Assembly: GCF_947623445.1 (NCBI RefSeq)
Contig: NC_135244.1
Coordinates: 3,534,001 to 3,598,000 of the forward strand
DNA: 64,000 nt
Direction: 5' to 3'
Source of the DNA: Clavelina lepadiformis
Taxonomy: Eukaryota; Chordata; Ascidiacea; Aplousobranchia; Clavelinidae
The stretch's first letter is position 1, and each line of letters opens with the position of its first letter. The notes below the pieces were generated by a model that had not been told where the DNA came from, ran no database searches, and was given only the letters and a program-made list of their open reading frames with translations. This document shows, piece after piece, positions 11,356 through 22,519 of the stretch. A program made the translations under genes and the position numbers.

Positions 11356-12240
11356 GTAAGTGGTATAAGTTCCTTCAAGCTCTGCGCAGTGTAACTGCAT
11401 GGAAAATTGTTTCCTTCAATTTGAAAGTGTTTTTCTGGTAAAATCCAAAATGTTAATCCTTTAAAAGCTGGTGAAATACTTTACGGAGAATAAGGAAGCT
11501 TGATAGTTCCGTGGCCTTGCGAAGCTGTGCGTGCATATTTCTGTAAAAATGAAAAACAAGCCTGCTGCCTAGAATAACTTTGGGTTATTATTAAAAGTAG
11601 TGAGACAGTTTAAATCAGTTATTAGTTTGATTGTGTTTTCTGCACTTAAAAGTAGCTGTCCTGAAGATTATTACAAATCGAAAAGTGTGTGGGTGAGTAT
11701 TTTTTCTTTTTGAAATCAATTAACTGACCGTCAGAAAACAGTTGAAGTTCTTCGACAGATTCAATACTAACTTTAAATCACAAACAACCAAAAAATGGTT
11801 TCGTATGTTAAGAAACGAAAAAAGTTTGAAACTAAGTATTCTCATGTAGAAAACAGCTGGTGTGAAAAAATTGTTGTTCGGTTGGGAAACTAAATTTGCC
11901 TTCATAAATATTTGCTACTACTTGGGCATAAATACTTGTAGTAAACAGATTTGACATTTTGTTACTCCGAAGCTGTAAACAGTAAGACTCCTCAGGTTGA
12001 AAAAAAAAACGAAAATTTAGCATTTTTCCAATCAAAATCAACGAAAGTCGACATAATTGAAACGTTGACAAGCTTTAAATATATGAAACACGCAAGTTTT
12101 ATACATTACATCATTTACATCACATTTAGTTGACAAATTAACAATTTCAGTAACCCTGTCATCGTACATATTCTCGGCTAATGTAACATTCTTAATGATG
12201 TTGTTTCATAAATTCTCCACTAACTTGTGGTGTTGTTTAG

Positions 12241-12352
12241 GATTGAACCTCCATTGGAATTTCGGAAATTGTACGACGTTTGGTTGGAGAGAGAAGTGTA
12301 TTATGCCAAAACAGACTGGGACCAACTATTGAAGATTCCATGCGTGCAATGA
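12241..12352 (+). CDS. Last exon, unit 2 (ambiguous frame)
   Basis: Same structure as the unit 1 last exon. In phase 0 the second codon is TGA (12,244-12,246). The offset frame is open and ends LLKIPCVQ at TGA 12,350-12,352. The acceptor TTGTTTAG is intact. Confidence 0.4.
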
Positions 12353-12849
12353 GCAACTTTTTGGTGTACATATTTCGAAAAAGAATTCGGTGTCTGAACA
12401 TGCTACCACTGCTGTAATTAAAATGAAAATTTATTTGGAACTTTACGTGACGTGTCTGTATATTTAGAAGCTCATCTGAAATTATGACAAATTAAATTTC
12501 GTTGTGATATTACTTGTGTGAAGTAGTACACAACAAACACTTCTGTCATAATGACCGCGTGCACTGGCGGAAATTGTTACAATATGAGCGAGGACGATTG
12601 ATGGTTGATAACTTGTTTTGCTTCTGACTCGATGGTATGAGTTCTCATTCCTCAAAAGGCGTGACAATGCTGTTTAGTTGCTTAAGTTCTGTCTATACAA
12701 ATAACTAAATTAAAAAGTTCCATTTTATTTATTATTATCAGACACAAAGGCTTTCACCTTTGGGCAAAGCTTACTGAATGTTACATTGCGCAGTAGTAAC
12801 CAGTGAAATCGATTACGTAAAAAAAGGCTGAACGCCAACAACACAAGAG

Positions 12850-12896
12850 TATATATAGGGCACACCAGTTCAAGCGAAGTAATTTATCTGACGTCA
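12850..12896 (+). promoter_or_regulatory. Candidate TATA promoter, unit 3
   Basis: TATATATAG at 12,850-12,858 and the CRE palindrome TGACGTCA at 12,889-12,896, in the same arrangement as unit 2. The E-box of unit 2 has decayed here (ATTACGTAA). Confidence 0.4.
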
Positions 12897-13283
12897 TTGC
12901 GCAGTCTTAACAAGTGAATAGGAAAAGTAACAACTTAGGACTCGTGACGTAATCGTCACATAACCTCCTTTATTAGAGAGAAGCTTACGTTAAAAATGAA
13001 ATTGAAAGGCAAGCTGAATTCGACAAAATTATTTCTGTGGTTATAATATTCATCACAGTCATTAGAATAAAATTTTAGTACGGTACAATGACAGAGCTTG
13101 GCAAATATAACAAACATCGATACACCATTTCACTCGATATACAAAACATAAGGCATAAGCTTACAGAAGTGTCGCATTCTCTTGCGTGTCGGCTGCACGG
13201 CTATGCCAACCAAAATGTTAGGAATGTGAGGTGAGTAGTTGAGTACATATCACCGATGAAGAAGATGACGAAGATATTTCTCA

Positions 13284-13520
13284 GACTTGCCACTATAGTA
13301 ATGCAAGGTACTTCTGAGACATGCCACTAGTAACGCTAGGTACTTCTGAGACATGCCACTAGTAACGCTAGGTACTTCTGAGACATGCCACTAGTAACGT
13401 TAAGTATTTCTGAGACATGCCACTAGTAACGCTAGGTATTTCTGAGACGTGCCACTAGAAACGTTAAATACTTCTGAGACATGCCACTAGTAACGCTAGG
13501 TACTTCTGAGACATGTCACG
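13284..13520. repeat. 32-bp minisatellite, unit 3
   Basis: About eight tandem copies of the 32-bp motif seen in units 1 and 2, more homogeneous than in unit 2. Confidence 0.9.
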
Positions 13521-14238
13521 GATAACTTCAAGAACATGTCGCGAGGCAGTTGGTAGGTTAGCACTGCTGTTGTAGATTTCCTATCAACTTACTTATTTCA
13601 TTTACATATAATTTTAATATAGGCCTTTCAGGAGTCTCTTTTTTTCACAGTATTGAGTAAAATCACTATTCAACGCCTGTTACCTGATAAAATCGTATCG
13701 TCACTCAAAATATTCAAACGAAATTGAACAATGAGACCAATTGTAGGATAAAGAGCACACACAATGCACATTCCCGCCGTTGCACCGAGTAGATTAGAGT
13801 TTAATCTCAAGAAAATAGGCAGAAAATCAAGCAGAGTCGTCCTAAACGGGCCAATTAATTAGACTGCATTGCTTAATTGGTTTGTTTTTATAGGTCGATA
13901 ATTGTTGGGTTTTGATATCACGCCAATCGGGATTGTCTGTTGCCTTTGTCTTGGGATTAAGTCTGTCCAGTTCGAGACAATATAATAGCGACGACGTTTT
14001 TCTCGTATTGAGGTTTGCGCTGCCTTTAATTAAAAATACCAAAGTCGAAAAGAGTGGGATGACAACATGGCGATAACATCAGGTCAATTTCCTGGAGATT
14101 CTTGGGACACTCCAAGTTTCTCCTTCACCCCCACCTGCTGACAAGGATTATGATAAAAATTAAAAAAAGCGCTTCTTATTTCTTACCAATAATAAAACTA
14201 ATAATTCTCACTTAAATCTGAAAATTCTTTTTCTGTAG

Positions 14239-14331
14239 AATTGCTTTCCCAACTCAGCGGTGTTCGTCGAAGCGCCCAGCAATTGCAGCAGAACGTAACA
14301 ACTGTCTATGTAATATATACCAGTATGTCAG
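14239..14331 (+). CDS. Fused exon: 5' half of KCMF1 exon 6 plus former intron, unit 3
   Basis: Same fusion as in unit 2, with a 5-bp shorter tail (VYVIYTSMS). Entry is phase 1 and exit is phase 1 at TCAG/GTAAGC, which fits the phase-1 entry of the next exon exactly. In unit 3, then, the two exons join into one open frame (…TSMSG-MSVFEIRFERLLQ). Confidence 0.5.
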
Positions 14332-14589
14332 GTAAGCAAATCCTGCCGGTGATAAAATCTACTTTTTCGTTCAACTTAGTATGAATTTTTTTATCCTATG
14401 ACACTTTGAACAACTACTTAAACCTGTTCAATATTTGTTGCATGTATGCTAATTGTAATATGTAGTTTGTTATAACTCCTTCGTCGTAAAACAATGTACT
14501 CGGCTACTGGTATATATGCTCCACATTAAATGATATGAAAATTCTGATTTTGATACGATGATGACGTATTTTTGTAACTGTTTTTCAAG

Positions 14590-14630
14590 GTATGTCAGTG
14601 TTTGAAATTCGCTTTGAGCGCTTGTTACAG
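14590..14630 (+). CDS. Shortened SRFERL-type exon, unit 3
   Basis: 41 bp, TTTTTCAAG acceptor, CAG/GTAAAT donor, encoding MSVFEIRFERLLQ. It enters in phase 1 from the fused exon and leaves in phase 0, as the long exon requires. Confidence 0.5.
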
Positions 14631-15113
14631 GTAAATACTTTACAGTGTACGGTTTACGTTTGGTTCGATTGACGTAAACAGTGTTCTACCATTGTACGTA
14701 TCTCTTTCTCCGACAATTTTGAGCTCAGGATTATGTCACATTCGTCATTTGTTATCGTAACTCACTAAAATGAAACCTTGCTTGATAAAATTGATACAAG
14801 GTGAGAAGTCTGATTTAACAGAGGTGCGATATCCCGCAAGGATTAGCAGCTGTCAATCAAGTGTTTAAACAAAAGCAGTTCGCAAAGCGAAAGACTGTAA
14901 ATAGCTATACCAGTTGCATCTTTTGTGTCTGTTTGCTTGTTTATTTGTTTGGTGCAACGAAATGTGTTGCACAAATTTAAAGAAGAAAAGGTAGAGCTAC
15001 ACAAGGTGAAGCCATTTGACAGGCTGTCTCTTTTCGTAGTTGCTTTCGGACGAGGCGTTGACAACAAGTGCTTATTCAGTTTTGATTGGTTAAGCGACGA
15101 GTCATATACCGCT

Positions 15114-15629
15114 ATGTGGAGCAAGTATTTAAATAGACAAGAACAAAAAGCTTCCCCCCCTCTCGGTGATGAAAAGTCCGAGGAAGCTAAGTGGGTGCCC
15201 TTCAAGCCTAGAAGAGATAGTTTTCAGGAAAAGACTCCTCCTACCGAGGACGTCAGCAAAAATGAGAAGGAATCGCACCAACAAGAGTTGGAGACCATAG
15301 ATATTGTAATACTAAACTGGCATGAACCAGATGAAGTTTCTAAGGCTGCTACCCCAACTAAAGATGACAGTGATTTAACGTACAGCCTGAAACACGATGA
15401 AAAATCTCCAGGCCCTTCTGACCAACAAAAAGAGTCGAGCCCAAAATTTCAGGAAATGGCCGAAAACCTTTCACCAAAAATACCTGGCGGAAGGGAACCA
15501 GCAACGTCAATTCCAGCCAAGGCCAGTTTGGATTATTTTGCCGATGCGGTAAAACTAGAAGTTGAGTCTCTCAAACGGAAGTTTCGTGCTATGTTTAGCA
15601 TTGATGTGTTAAATGATGACGAATCTAAG
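15114..15629 (+). CDS. Long acidic exon, copy 6 (a-type, unit 3)
   Basis: 516 bp from ATG (MWSKYLNRQEQK) to AAG/GTAAGT. Here the upstream frame is open much further, back to about 14,925, because the codon that is TGA in units 1 and 2 is TGG (FDWLSDESYTA before MWSK). A longer exon entering at an acceptor such as GAAAAG/GTAGAG near 14,989 is therefore possible. The segment FDWLSDES aligns with DDDWLADS of the KCMF1-intron copy, which supports it having been coding ancestrally. Confidence 0.6.
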
Positions 15630-16408
15630 GTAAGTGGTATAAGTTCCTTCAAGCTCTGCGCAGTGTTACTGCATGGAAAATTGTTTCGTTCAATTTAAAA
15701 TTGTTTTTCTGGTAAAATCAAAAATGTTAATCTTTTAAAAGCTGGTCAAATACTTTACGGAAAATAAGGAAACTTGATAGCTTTGTGGCCTTGCGAAACT
15801 GTGCTTGTATATTTCCATAAAAAATAAAAACAATCTGCGGAGTAAAATAACTTTGAGTTATCATGGTTCAAACTTACTTGCGTTTCAACTTTTAACACGC
15901 CGCTTCGTTCGTCATTTAAACCAGTTAGTACTTTGGCTGTGTTTTCGTCACTTAAAAAGTAGCCGTCCTGAAAATTATTACAAATCGAAAAGTGTGTGGG
16001 TAAGTGTTTTTTTTTGTGAACTCAATTATTTGACTGTCAGAAAACAATTCAAGTTTTTTGGAATGGTCCAATATTATCTTTAAATCACAAATACCCAAAA
16101 ATGATTTCGCATGTTAAGAAAGCCAAAAATATTTTGAAACTAACCATCCTTATGTATAGAAAATATGTGTGAAAAGAACGTTGTTTGGTTGTAAACCTGA
16201 ATTTGCCGTGATAAAGTAAACAGATCTGATATTTTGTTACTCCTAAGCTGCAAACAGAAATACTCTACAGTAGTAAGGCAGTAAGTAAGACTCGACAGTA
16301 AGATCCCACAGGTTGAGAAATTAACAATTTTATTCTGCGTACATTTTCTCTATTTTATACATTTATAGATACATTTTTCTACGTATAACTTACATTTTTC
16401 TACATTTT

Positions 16409-16909
16409 ATGTGGAGCAAGTATTTACAAAGGCAAGAAGAAAAAGCTTCCCCCCCTCTCGGTGATGAAAAGTCCGAGGAAGCTAAATGGGTTCCCTCCAA
16501 GCCTAGAAAAGATAGTTCTCCGGAGAAGATTCCTCCTACCGAGGATGTCAGCAAAAATGAGAAGGAATCGCACGAACAAGAGTTGGAGACCATAGATATT
16601 GTAATACTAAACTGGCATGAACCAGATGAAGTGTCTAAGGCTGCTACCCCAACAAAAGATGACAGTGATTTAACGTACAGCCTGAAACACGATGAACAAT
16701 CTCCAGTCCCTTTTGACCAGCAAAAAGATTCGAGCCCAAAATTTCAAGAAATGGCCGAAAAACTTTCACCAAAGATACCTGGCGGAAGGGAATCAGCAAC
16801 GTCAACTCCAGCCAAGGCCAATTTGGATTATTCTGCAGATGCGGTAAAACTAGAAGTTGAGTCTCTCAAAGGGAAGTTTCGTGATATGTTAGATGATGAC
16901 GAATCTAAG
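16409..16909 (+). CDS. Long acidic exon, copy 7 (b-type, unit 3)
   Basis: 501 bp, 167 codons, the shortest copy. The end reads KGKFRDMLDDDESK, missing the AMFSIDVLN stretch of the others but still in frame. The same shortened end is found in the KCMF1-intron copy 8, so these two are related there by descent or conversion. AAG/GTAAGT donor, phase 0. Confidence 0.6.
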
Positions 16910-17697
16910 GTAAGTGGTATAAGTTCCTTCAAGCTCTGCGCAGTGTTACTGCATGGAAAATTGTTTCGCTCAATTTAAAATTGTTTTTCTGGTAAAATCA
17001 AAAATGTTAATCTTTTAAAAGCTGGTCAAATACTTTACGGAAAATAAGGAAACTTGATAGCTTTGTGGCCTTGCGAAACTGTGCTTGTACATTTCCATAA
17101 AAAATAAAAACAACCTGCGGAGTAAAACAACTTTGAGCTATCATGGTTCAAACTTACTTGCGTTTCAACTTTTAACACGCCGCTTAGTTCCACATTTAGA
17201 CCAGTTAGTACTTTGGTTGTGTTTTCGTCACTTAAAAAGTAGCTGTCCTGAAAATTATTACAAATCGAAAAGTGTGTGGGTAACTGTTTTTTTTGTGAAA
17301 TCAATTATTTGACTGTCAGAAAACAGTTCAAGTTTTTTGGAATGGTCCAATATTATCTTTAAATCACAAATACCCAAAAAATGATTTCGCATGTTAAGAA
17401 AGCCAAAAATATTTCGAAACTAACCATCCTTATGTATAGAAAATATGTGTGAAAAGAACGTTGTTTGGTTGTAAACCTGAATTTGCCGTGATAAAGTAAA
17501 CAGATCTGATATTTTGTTACTCCTAAGCTGCAAACAGCAATACTCTACACTCTACAGTAGTAAGGCAGTAAGTAAGACTCCACAGTAGGACCCCACAGGT
17601 TGAGAAATTAACAATTTCATTCTGCGTACATTTTCTCAGCTAACATTCTTAATGGTGTTGTTTTGTAAATTTTTCACTAACTTGTGGTGTTGTTTAG

Positions 17698-17835
17698 GAT
17701 CGAACTTCCATTGGAATTTCGGAAATTGTGCGAGCTTTGGCTGGAGAGAGAAGTGTATTATGCCAAAACAGACTTGGACCAGCTATTGAAGATTCCGTGT
17801 GTGCAATGAGTAACTTTGAAATAGACATATTTTGA
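17698..17835 (+). CDS. Last exon, unit 3 (open in phase 0)
   Basis: Acceptor TTGTTTAG at 17,697. In phase 0 the second codon is CGA rather than TGA, so the frame continues for 45 codons (SIGISEIVRALAGERSVL ... NFEIDIF) to TGA at 17,833-17,835. This is the one complete copy in the window with no stop at the junction. The offset frame (ends LLKIPCVQ) is also open here. Confidence 0.45.
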   Translation, partial: DRTSIGISEIVRALAGERSVLCQNRLGPAIEDSVCAMSNFEIDIF

Positions 17836-20800
17836 AAATGCATTTAGTGTCTGAACATGCTATCACTGCTGTGATTAAAACGCAAATTTTATTTGGAACT
17901 TTTTGTGTCGTATCTGTGTATTTAGAAGCTTATTTGATATAATCGGTTGTTTGCTTGCCGGTTTATGTTGAGTTGTTCACCCTCGAAGTTTTGCAACGCA
18001 TCGTGTGTATTAGAAATGTAAGACATAGATAATGATTTACATGCACATTTACAATCGCAGTGAAATTAGAATGCGAGTTCTTTTTTAACCCAACTCGTGG
18101 TAGGGCGCAATATGTGTTTTGCTCATGACAAAATACGTCCATAGCGTACTGCATCTTTAGGAACTCAAGCGGTTTCCGCAGTTAAAAACATTATTTTGCG
18201 AGTTTCTTACTCATAATGGAATCGATCTTCCTGACTTGTCCTATCGAGCTGCTAGACTTCCAATACAAAACTAATTGAGTCAAGATGGGAGTTACTCGTT
18301 CTGTTGCAATAGTGCGGCCCATGCTCAATAACCAGTGGCGCTACTGTTGTAATGCCCTTGGTCAAGACATTATAGCGACGATGGCGCTTGTTCAGTAAAC
18401 CTAGTGAATAGTTGTAAATTCGGGCAATTCGATGTAAAAACTCAAAAGAAAACAGATAAAAAATGTAACTTGCATAAAATCTGGCTCGATAACCGGGGCT
18501 CGTCGGGTTTAAGTCGTGCAAAGACTTTTCACAGTTTGAGGTAAAATATTACGATACCATACCAAGAGACGCCCTATACGGCTGGGTTTCTATGTTCGTC
18601 GTTCTGGCTCTAAATTGTCTATTTTTGATGGTATTTATTTCTTGGCACATATTTACTGGTTCAGCGTACCACAAAAGAAATAACAGACAGAAATTGCGAT
18701 ACTAATTATTTAATTACAATACAAAGTGCAGTGGATTTGAAATACTGTACTCACTTCGGATGAGTCAAGTGACTTTGACATTGCTTCGACTCTTTGGTAG
18801 TTGTTATCCCGCGAGAACGATCAGTAATGAAATATGGGTCAATAACTTTATTCATATCACTGAAATGCAGCACTAAATGATGCTGAAACTGTCATATCCA
18901 TTTTTACAATATAACAGTAGGGTTGGTCTGTTGCAATACTGCAGTTTTCATTACAAAAATCAGACTGAAAGTTTATATGTTAAACAAAATAAAAGATGTA
19001 ACCGATGTTATACTGATAATGTTGATTATTCTTCTACAAAGCATTTTAAAACTACAGTAACATAAGTACACTTATTAACGGAACTTTGCAATACTTTTTC
19101 GTTAATTCACAAATTTTGTTCATTTTAATTACAGGATTTATTTTAATAGAGATTGATACCTAAAGAGGAGTTGCATCATGGCGGCATTCGGTCAGCATTT
19201 TTTAATTTGTAGTTAATTTTATTTGAAAAATTTATCGATGTTTATATGAAGGTGTACGAATAATGTTAGATTGTAGAATTTAACATGACATTTTGGTCTA
19301 CATGAAATAAAGAGTTAAACACCCATATATTTTCCTTTTCTAAGAGGGCGCACTTCTCTCAAAGCAGGTTTTCTCTAAGGTCGTGCAGGATGAGAGCTAC
19401 TGTACCAGTTAACGTAACTTCAGGCTTGGGTGATTATTGTGGACATTTTGTAGGCTTTTGTCTAGTCTATGTTTTCTTTGATAGAATTCGTTATAGTTTG
19501 TGTAGGTTTTATAGCGGAAAGTAAAAATGCTCAACCGTTTGGTAGGCTATAAGTTGAAATGAACGAAAGCTACAGGTATAGGCTAGTTCGGTAACGGTGA
19601 GACGGCTAGGCTATTTCTGCCAAATCGCCTGCAAATGTGAAAGTTGCGGTCAGCCATCAGGCCTGCCCCATAGGCGTAGAGTGTTTAAAAGCTAAACTCG
19701 ACTTGTTTGATTTGTATTTATTGTCGGTCGGATTGCAGAATATGGATGTTTTGGAAAACATCTTGCGCCCGACCGGAAAGTTTGACGGTTTCGACGAGAA
19801 TTCGTGCATTCAAAATCGCAAATTTTGGCATGATGGCGTGCACTGAAGCATCAATTAACGATTATTTATAATAAATTAGCGTTCAAACAACTAACTTTTT
19901 TTGTATATTTATTATATATCGGCACAATGAGAAAAATCTTTGACATGTATGTTGATGAATCTCATGAGTGCATAGGTACCACACTTTCCACTATGCAAAC
20001 GACCGGCTTTGTTATTTATTTTAAATCAACTTGAAAATAAAAAAATCTAGGACATACGTTAATGAATCTTATAAAACACAGTTTAATAAAAAATAATAAT
20101 AAATCGAACTGCAGAGTATTTTCATTTAGATGTTGGGTAGTTGGCGCCAAGCATCCAAAAGCAACAAGTGCGGGTGCGCAAAAATGCTTGGACGCAATGG
20201 AAGAATGCTCTTAGGTGTGCAATTACACAATAATGTATGCAGTTTGACTTATTCAATCTTTAAATCAATTGTAAATTGAGTGCATAGAAGTTCTGTCTAA
20301 ATAGCACTGTGACTCAAGGCCCAAACAAGTTCAGTGTTTGTGGTGGGCAATGTACGGTTGACTTTCATCAGTCTGGGGATAAAAATTGTATTACCATATC
20401 ATTAGTGCGGAAAAAGTGACAAAGTCAAAAGGCTTAAAACATGCATGAAAATATTAATGGTAAGAAATGCTGATAACAATTAGCACAACCACTAAAATCA
20501 AAGTTAGATAAACATACTGTAAGCAAAAAAGCTAAGTTGAGCAGACAAGCACATATTTTTTTTCAAGTAACAGATGATTGACAGTCGTGTCAAAACTGTA
20601 CATCAACAAATGGGAACGAAAACCCTATTCCCAAGACAGGAAGCTGGTTTCTAATGGCCATGTTAATGATGTAGGTTGTCACTGACTAATCCAAGTTAGC
20701 AAAAATGCCCACCAATAATGATCTTTTTAGACGATATTGTGACATTATTGTTCGTTGCAAGATGGAATCTTCATGCGAAGCTTCATCGACAGTTTTGTAT

Positions 20801-22519
20801 AAAGAAAGATGTCAATGTCATTCAACAAATGATGGTGCTAAGAGGAAATCCAATTTTCCAGTAACCGGTGTCAGACTCAGATCTTGGAACTATATAAAAC
20901 CATCCAGCAGTAATTGCAATAAATATGCCAAATAATTACATATATAAACCGAGTATTAAATTACTTAATAAATAAACAGACAAGCATGTTATTTCTTAAT
21001 TTCTCGTAGAGTTTTCTGCTCAGCATCATCATATCAAAGTACTAGTCAGGCAAATTAATCATGTGCATGCTGGATGTTTACTGCCTTTGTCTAGAATTTG
21101 GCAACTAAATATTCATTAGTGTGTAGAGAGAAATAAGCGGTTGCTATTTTTAAGCTGGAAGAAAACACAACAACTGAAAGTGTTTTAATATTTGCTAAAA
21201 ACTTATATATCCGTCTATATTGATATACAATTGTCACCAATAAATAATCATTAAGTTTGAATTAAGCATATAACATAAGGTAAACAAGCATCCATCAGTA
21301 AAATGCATTGTGAATCCTTAGTCAAGGACTTAAAAACTGACTTATTTTCTAGAATTTCAAAAGGTTGGGCAAAGAATTCCAAATTTTTGGTCCAGAGTAT
21401 CGAATGGCTTGTTAGGTTAAAAAATTACTGCAGAAGGAAAGACAAAAATTGTTTTTATATCTCAGTGAATAAGCATATCTCGAAAAAATAGTAATAATAA
21501 AGGCAGCAAAATGGTCTTAAAATAGTGCTATTTAATATTTATTCGAAAGCTTTTCTCAAATATTTATTGTTTTTTAATAGCTGTCAGCATGTTTTTTTTT
21601 TGAATAAGACGCATAGTGCTAGGACAGGAACCTTTTTTGACCGAATATTTTTTTAAACAGAATTCTAGCACTCTTTTTTTCACCTCCCATGGAGCAGAAT
21701 AAAATATTTTAAATCTATACCTGTTATAGAGGACTACAATATCTTGCCCATAGACAAAACATTTGCGGATATCTTTTGATTTCTCCAACAAATTTCTGCT
21801 TGTCAAGATAAAAGCTTTTGTTTTATGGCGAGGAATCTGGCGCGGAACTTCTGCGATGAAAAGAGTGTACATTTTCGTGAACAAAAATTGTCAACACTTT
21901 CTGTGATTATTTTCAGGAAAGTTTTAGTCAGTAGCTTCCTCTTTGGGAACTTTCTGCATAAGAAATAAGTTCTTACTGTTTTGATCTTGTGTTCCCTACT
22001 AACATTGTTATGGCAGGCCAATATTTGTACTGTTGTAGGAGAGAGAGTGAAACAAATGTTTTTAACAGCATTGCAAGGCAAATAATAATTCTCCTTTTGT
22101 TCTTACTGGCAGCTTGGTAGACTAAACATCATAAAAACTTTTATTTTATCATTCTACCTTATGCTGATATAGGTATTTATATAATTATATATGCAAAGAA
22201 AATATTTCAGTCTCATTAGACTTCATAAGTGACAAGCTATGACATGCTAACATCTGCAATGTCAATTGCGACTGCATTTGAACTGCTGTCTAAAATCTGG
22301 GTACTTCCTGTAGGTCTCCTAGATAACCTAAATGAAGTTAGCATTGATGCATTATATTGTAATCTATATGCACATTGAACATGCATTAAAATATTGAATT
22401 TGAATGTACATAATAATTTAAAGCATTTTGGAGCAGGATAACATAGTATCAACACTAGGAATTACTGAAAACATTGAACAGCTTTCGGTTAATTTGTATT
22501 TTGACCCATCAAGTGTGAC
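17836..22519. other. Intergenic region between array and kcmf1
   Basis: After the array tail ends near 18,020 I see no exon with good splice sites and a convincing product. ORFs of 62-106 codons at 18,252-18,521, 19,637-19,846, 21,303-21,491 and 21,564-22,081 show no recognisable motif. A CATCATGGCGGC motif at about 19,173, like a YY1 site near start sites, and the richer sequence at 19,400-19,680 could mark an untranslated first exon of kcmf1. That is a guess. Confidence 0.5.

Larger units (their letters stand above)
5530..12480 (+). repeat. Segmental repeat unit 2
   Basis: The longest unit. A 750-bp block (5,530-6,280) containing a TATA-box promoter candidate is followed by about ten minisatellite copies, a fused exon, the shortened SRFERL-type exon, three long acidic exons at an exact 1,290-bp period, and the last exon. 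The third long exon arose by unequal crossing-over inside the unit (see the hybrid copy at 9,547). Confidence 0.85.
12480..18020 (+). repeat. Segmental repeat unit 3
   Basis: Same order as unit 2 but with two long exons. It shares the promoter block and the exon-6 deletion with unit 2, so the two share a recent ancestor. It is the unit whose inferred splicing frame is the most intact. Its tail after the last exon resembles the tail of unit 0 at the left edge. Confidence 0.85.
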
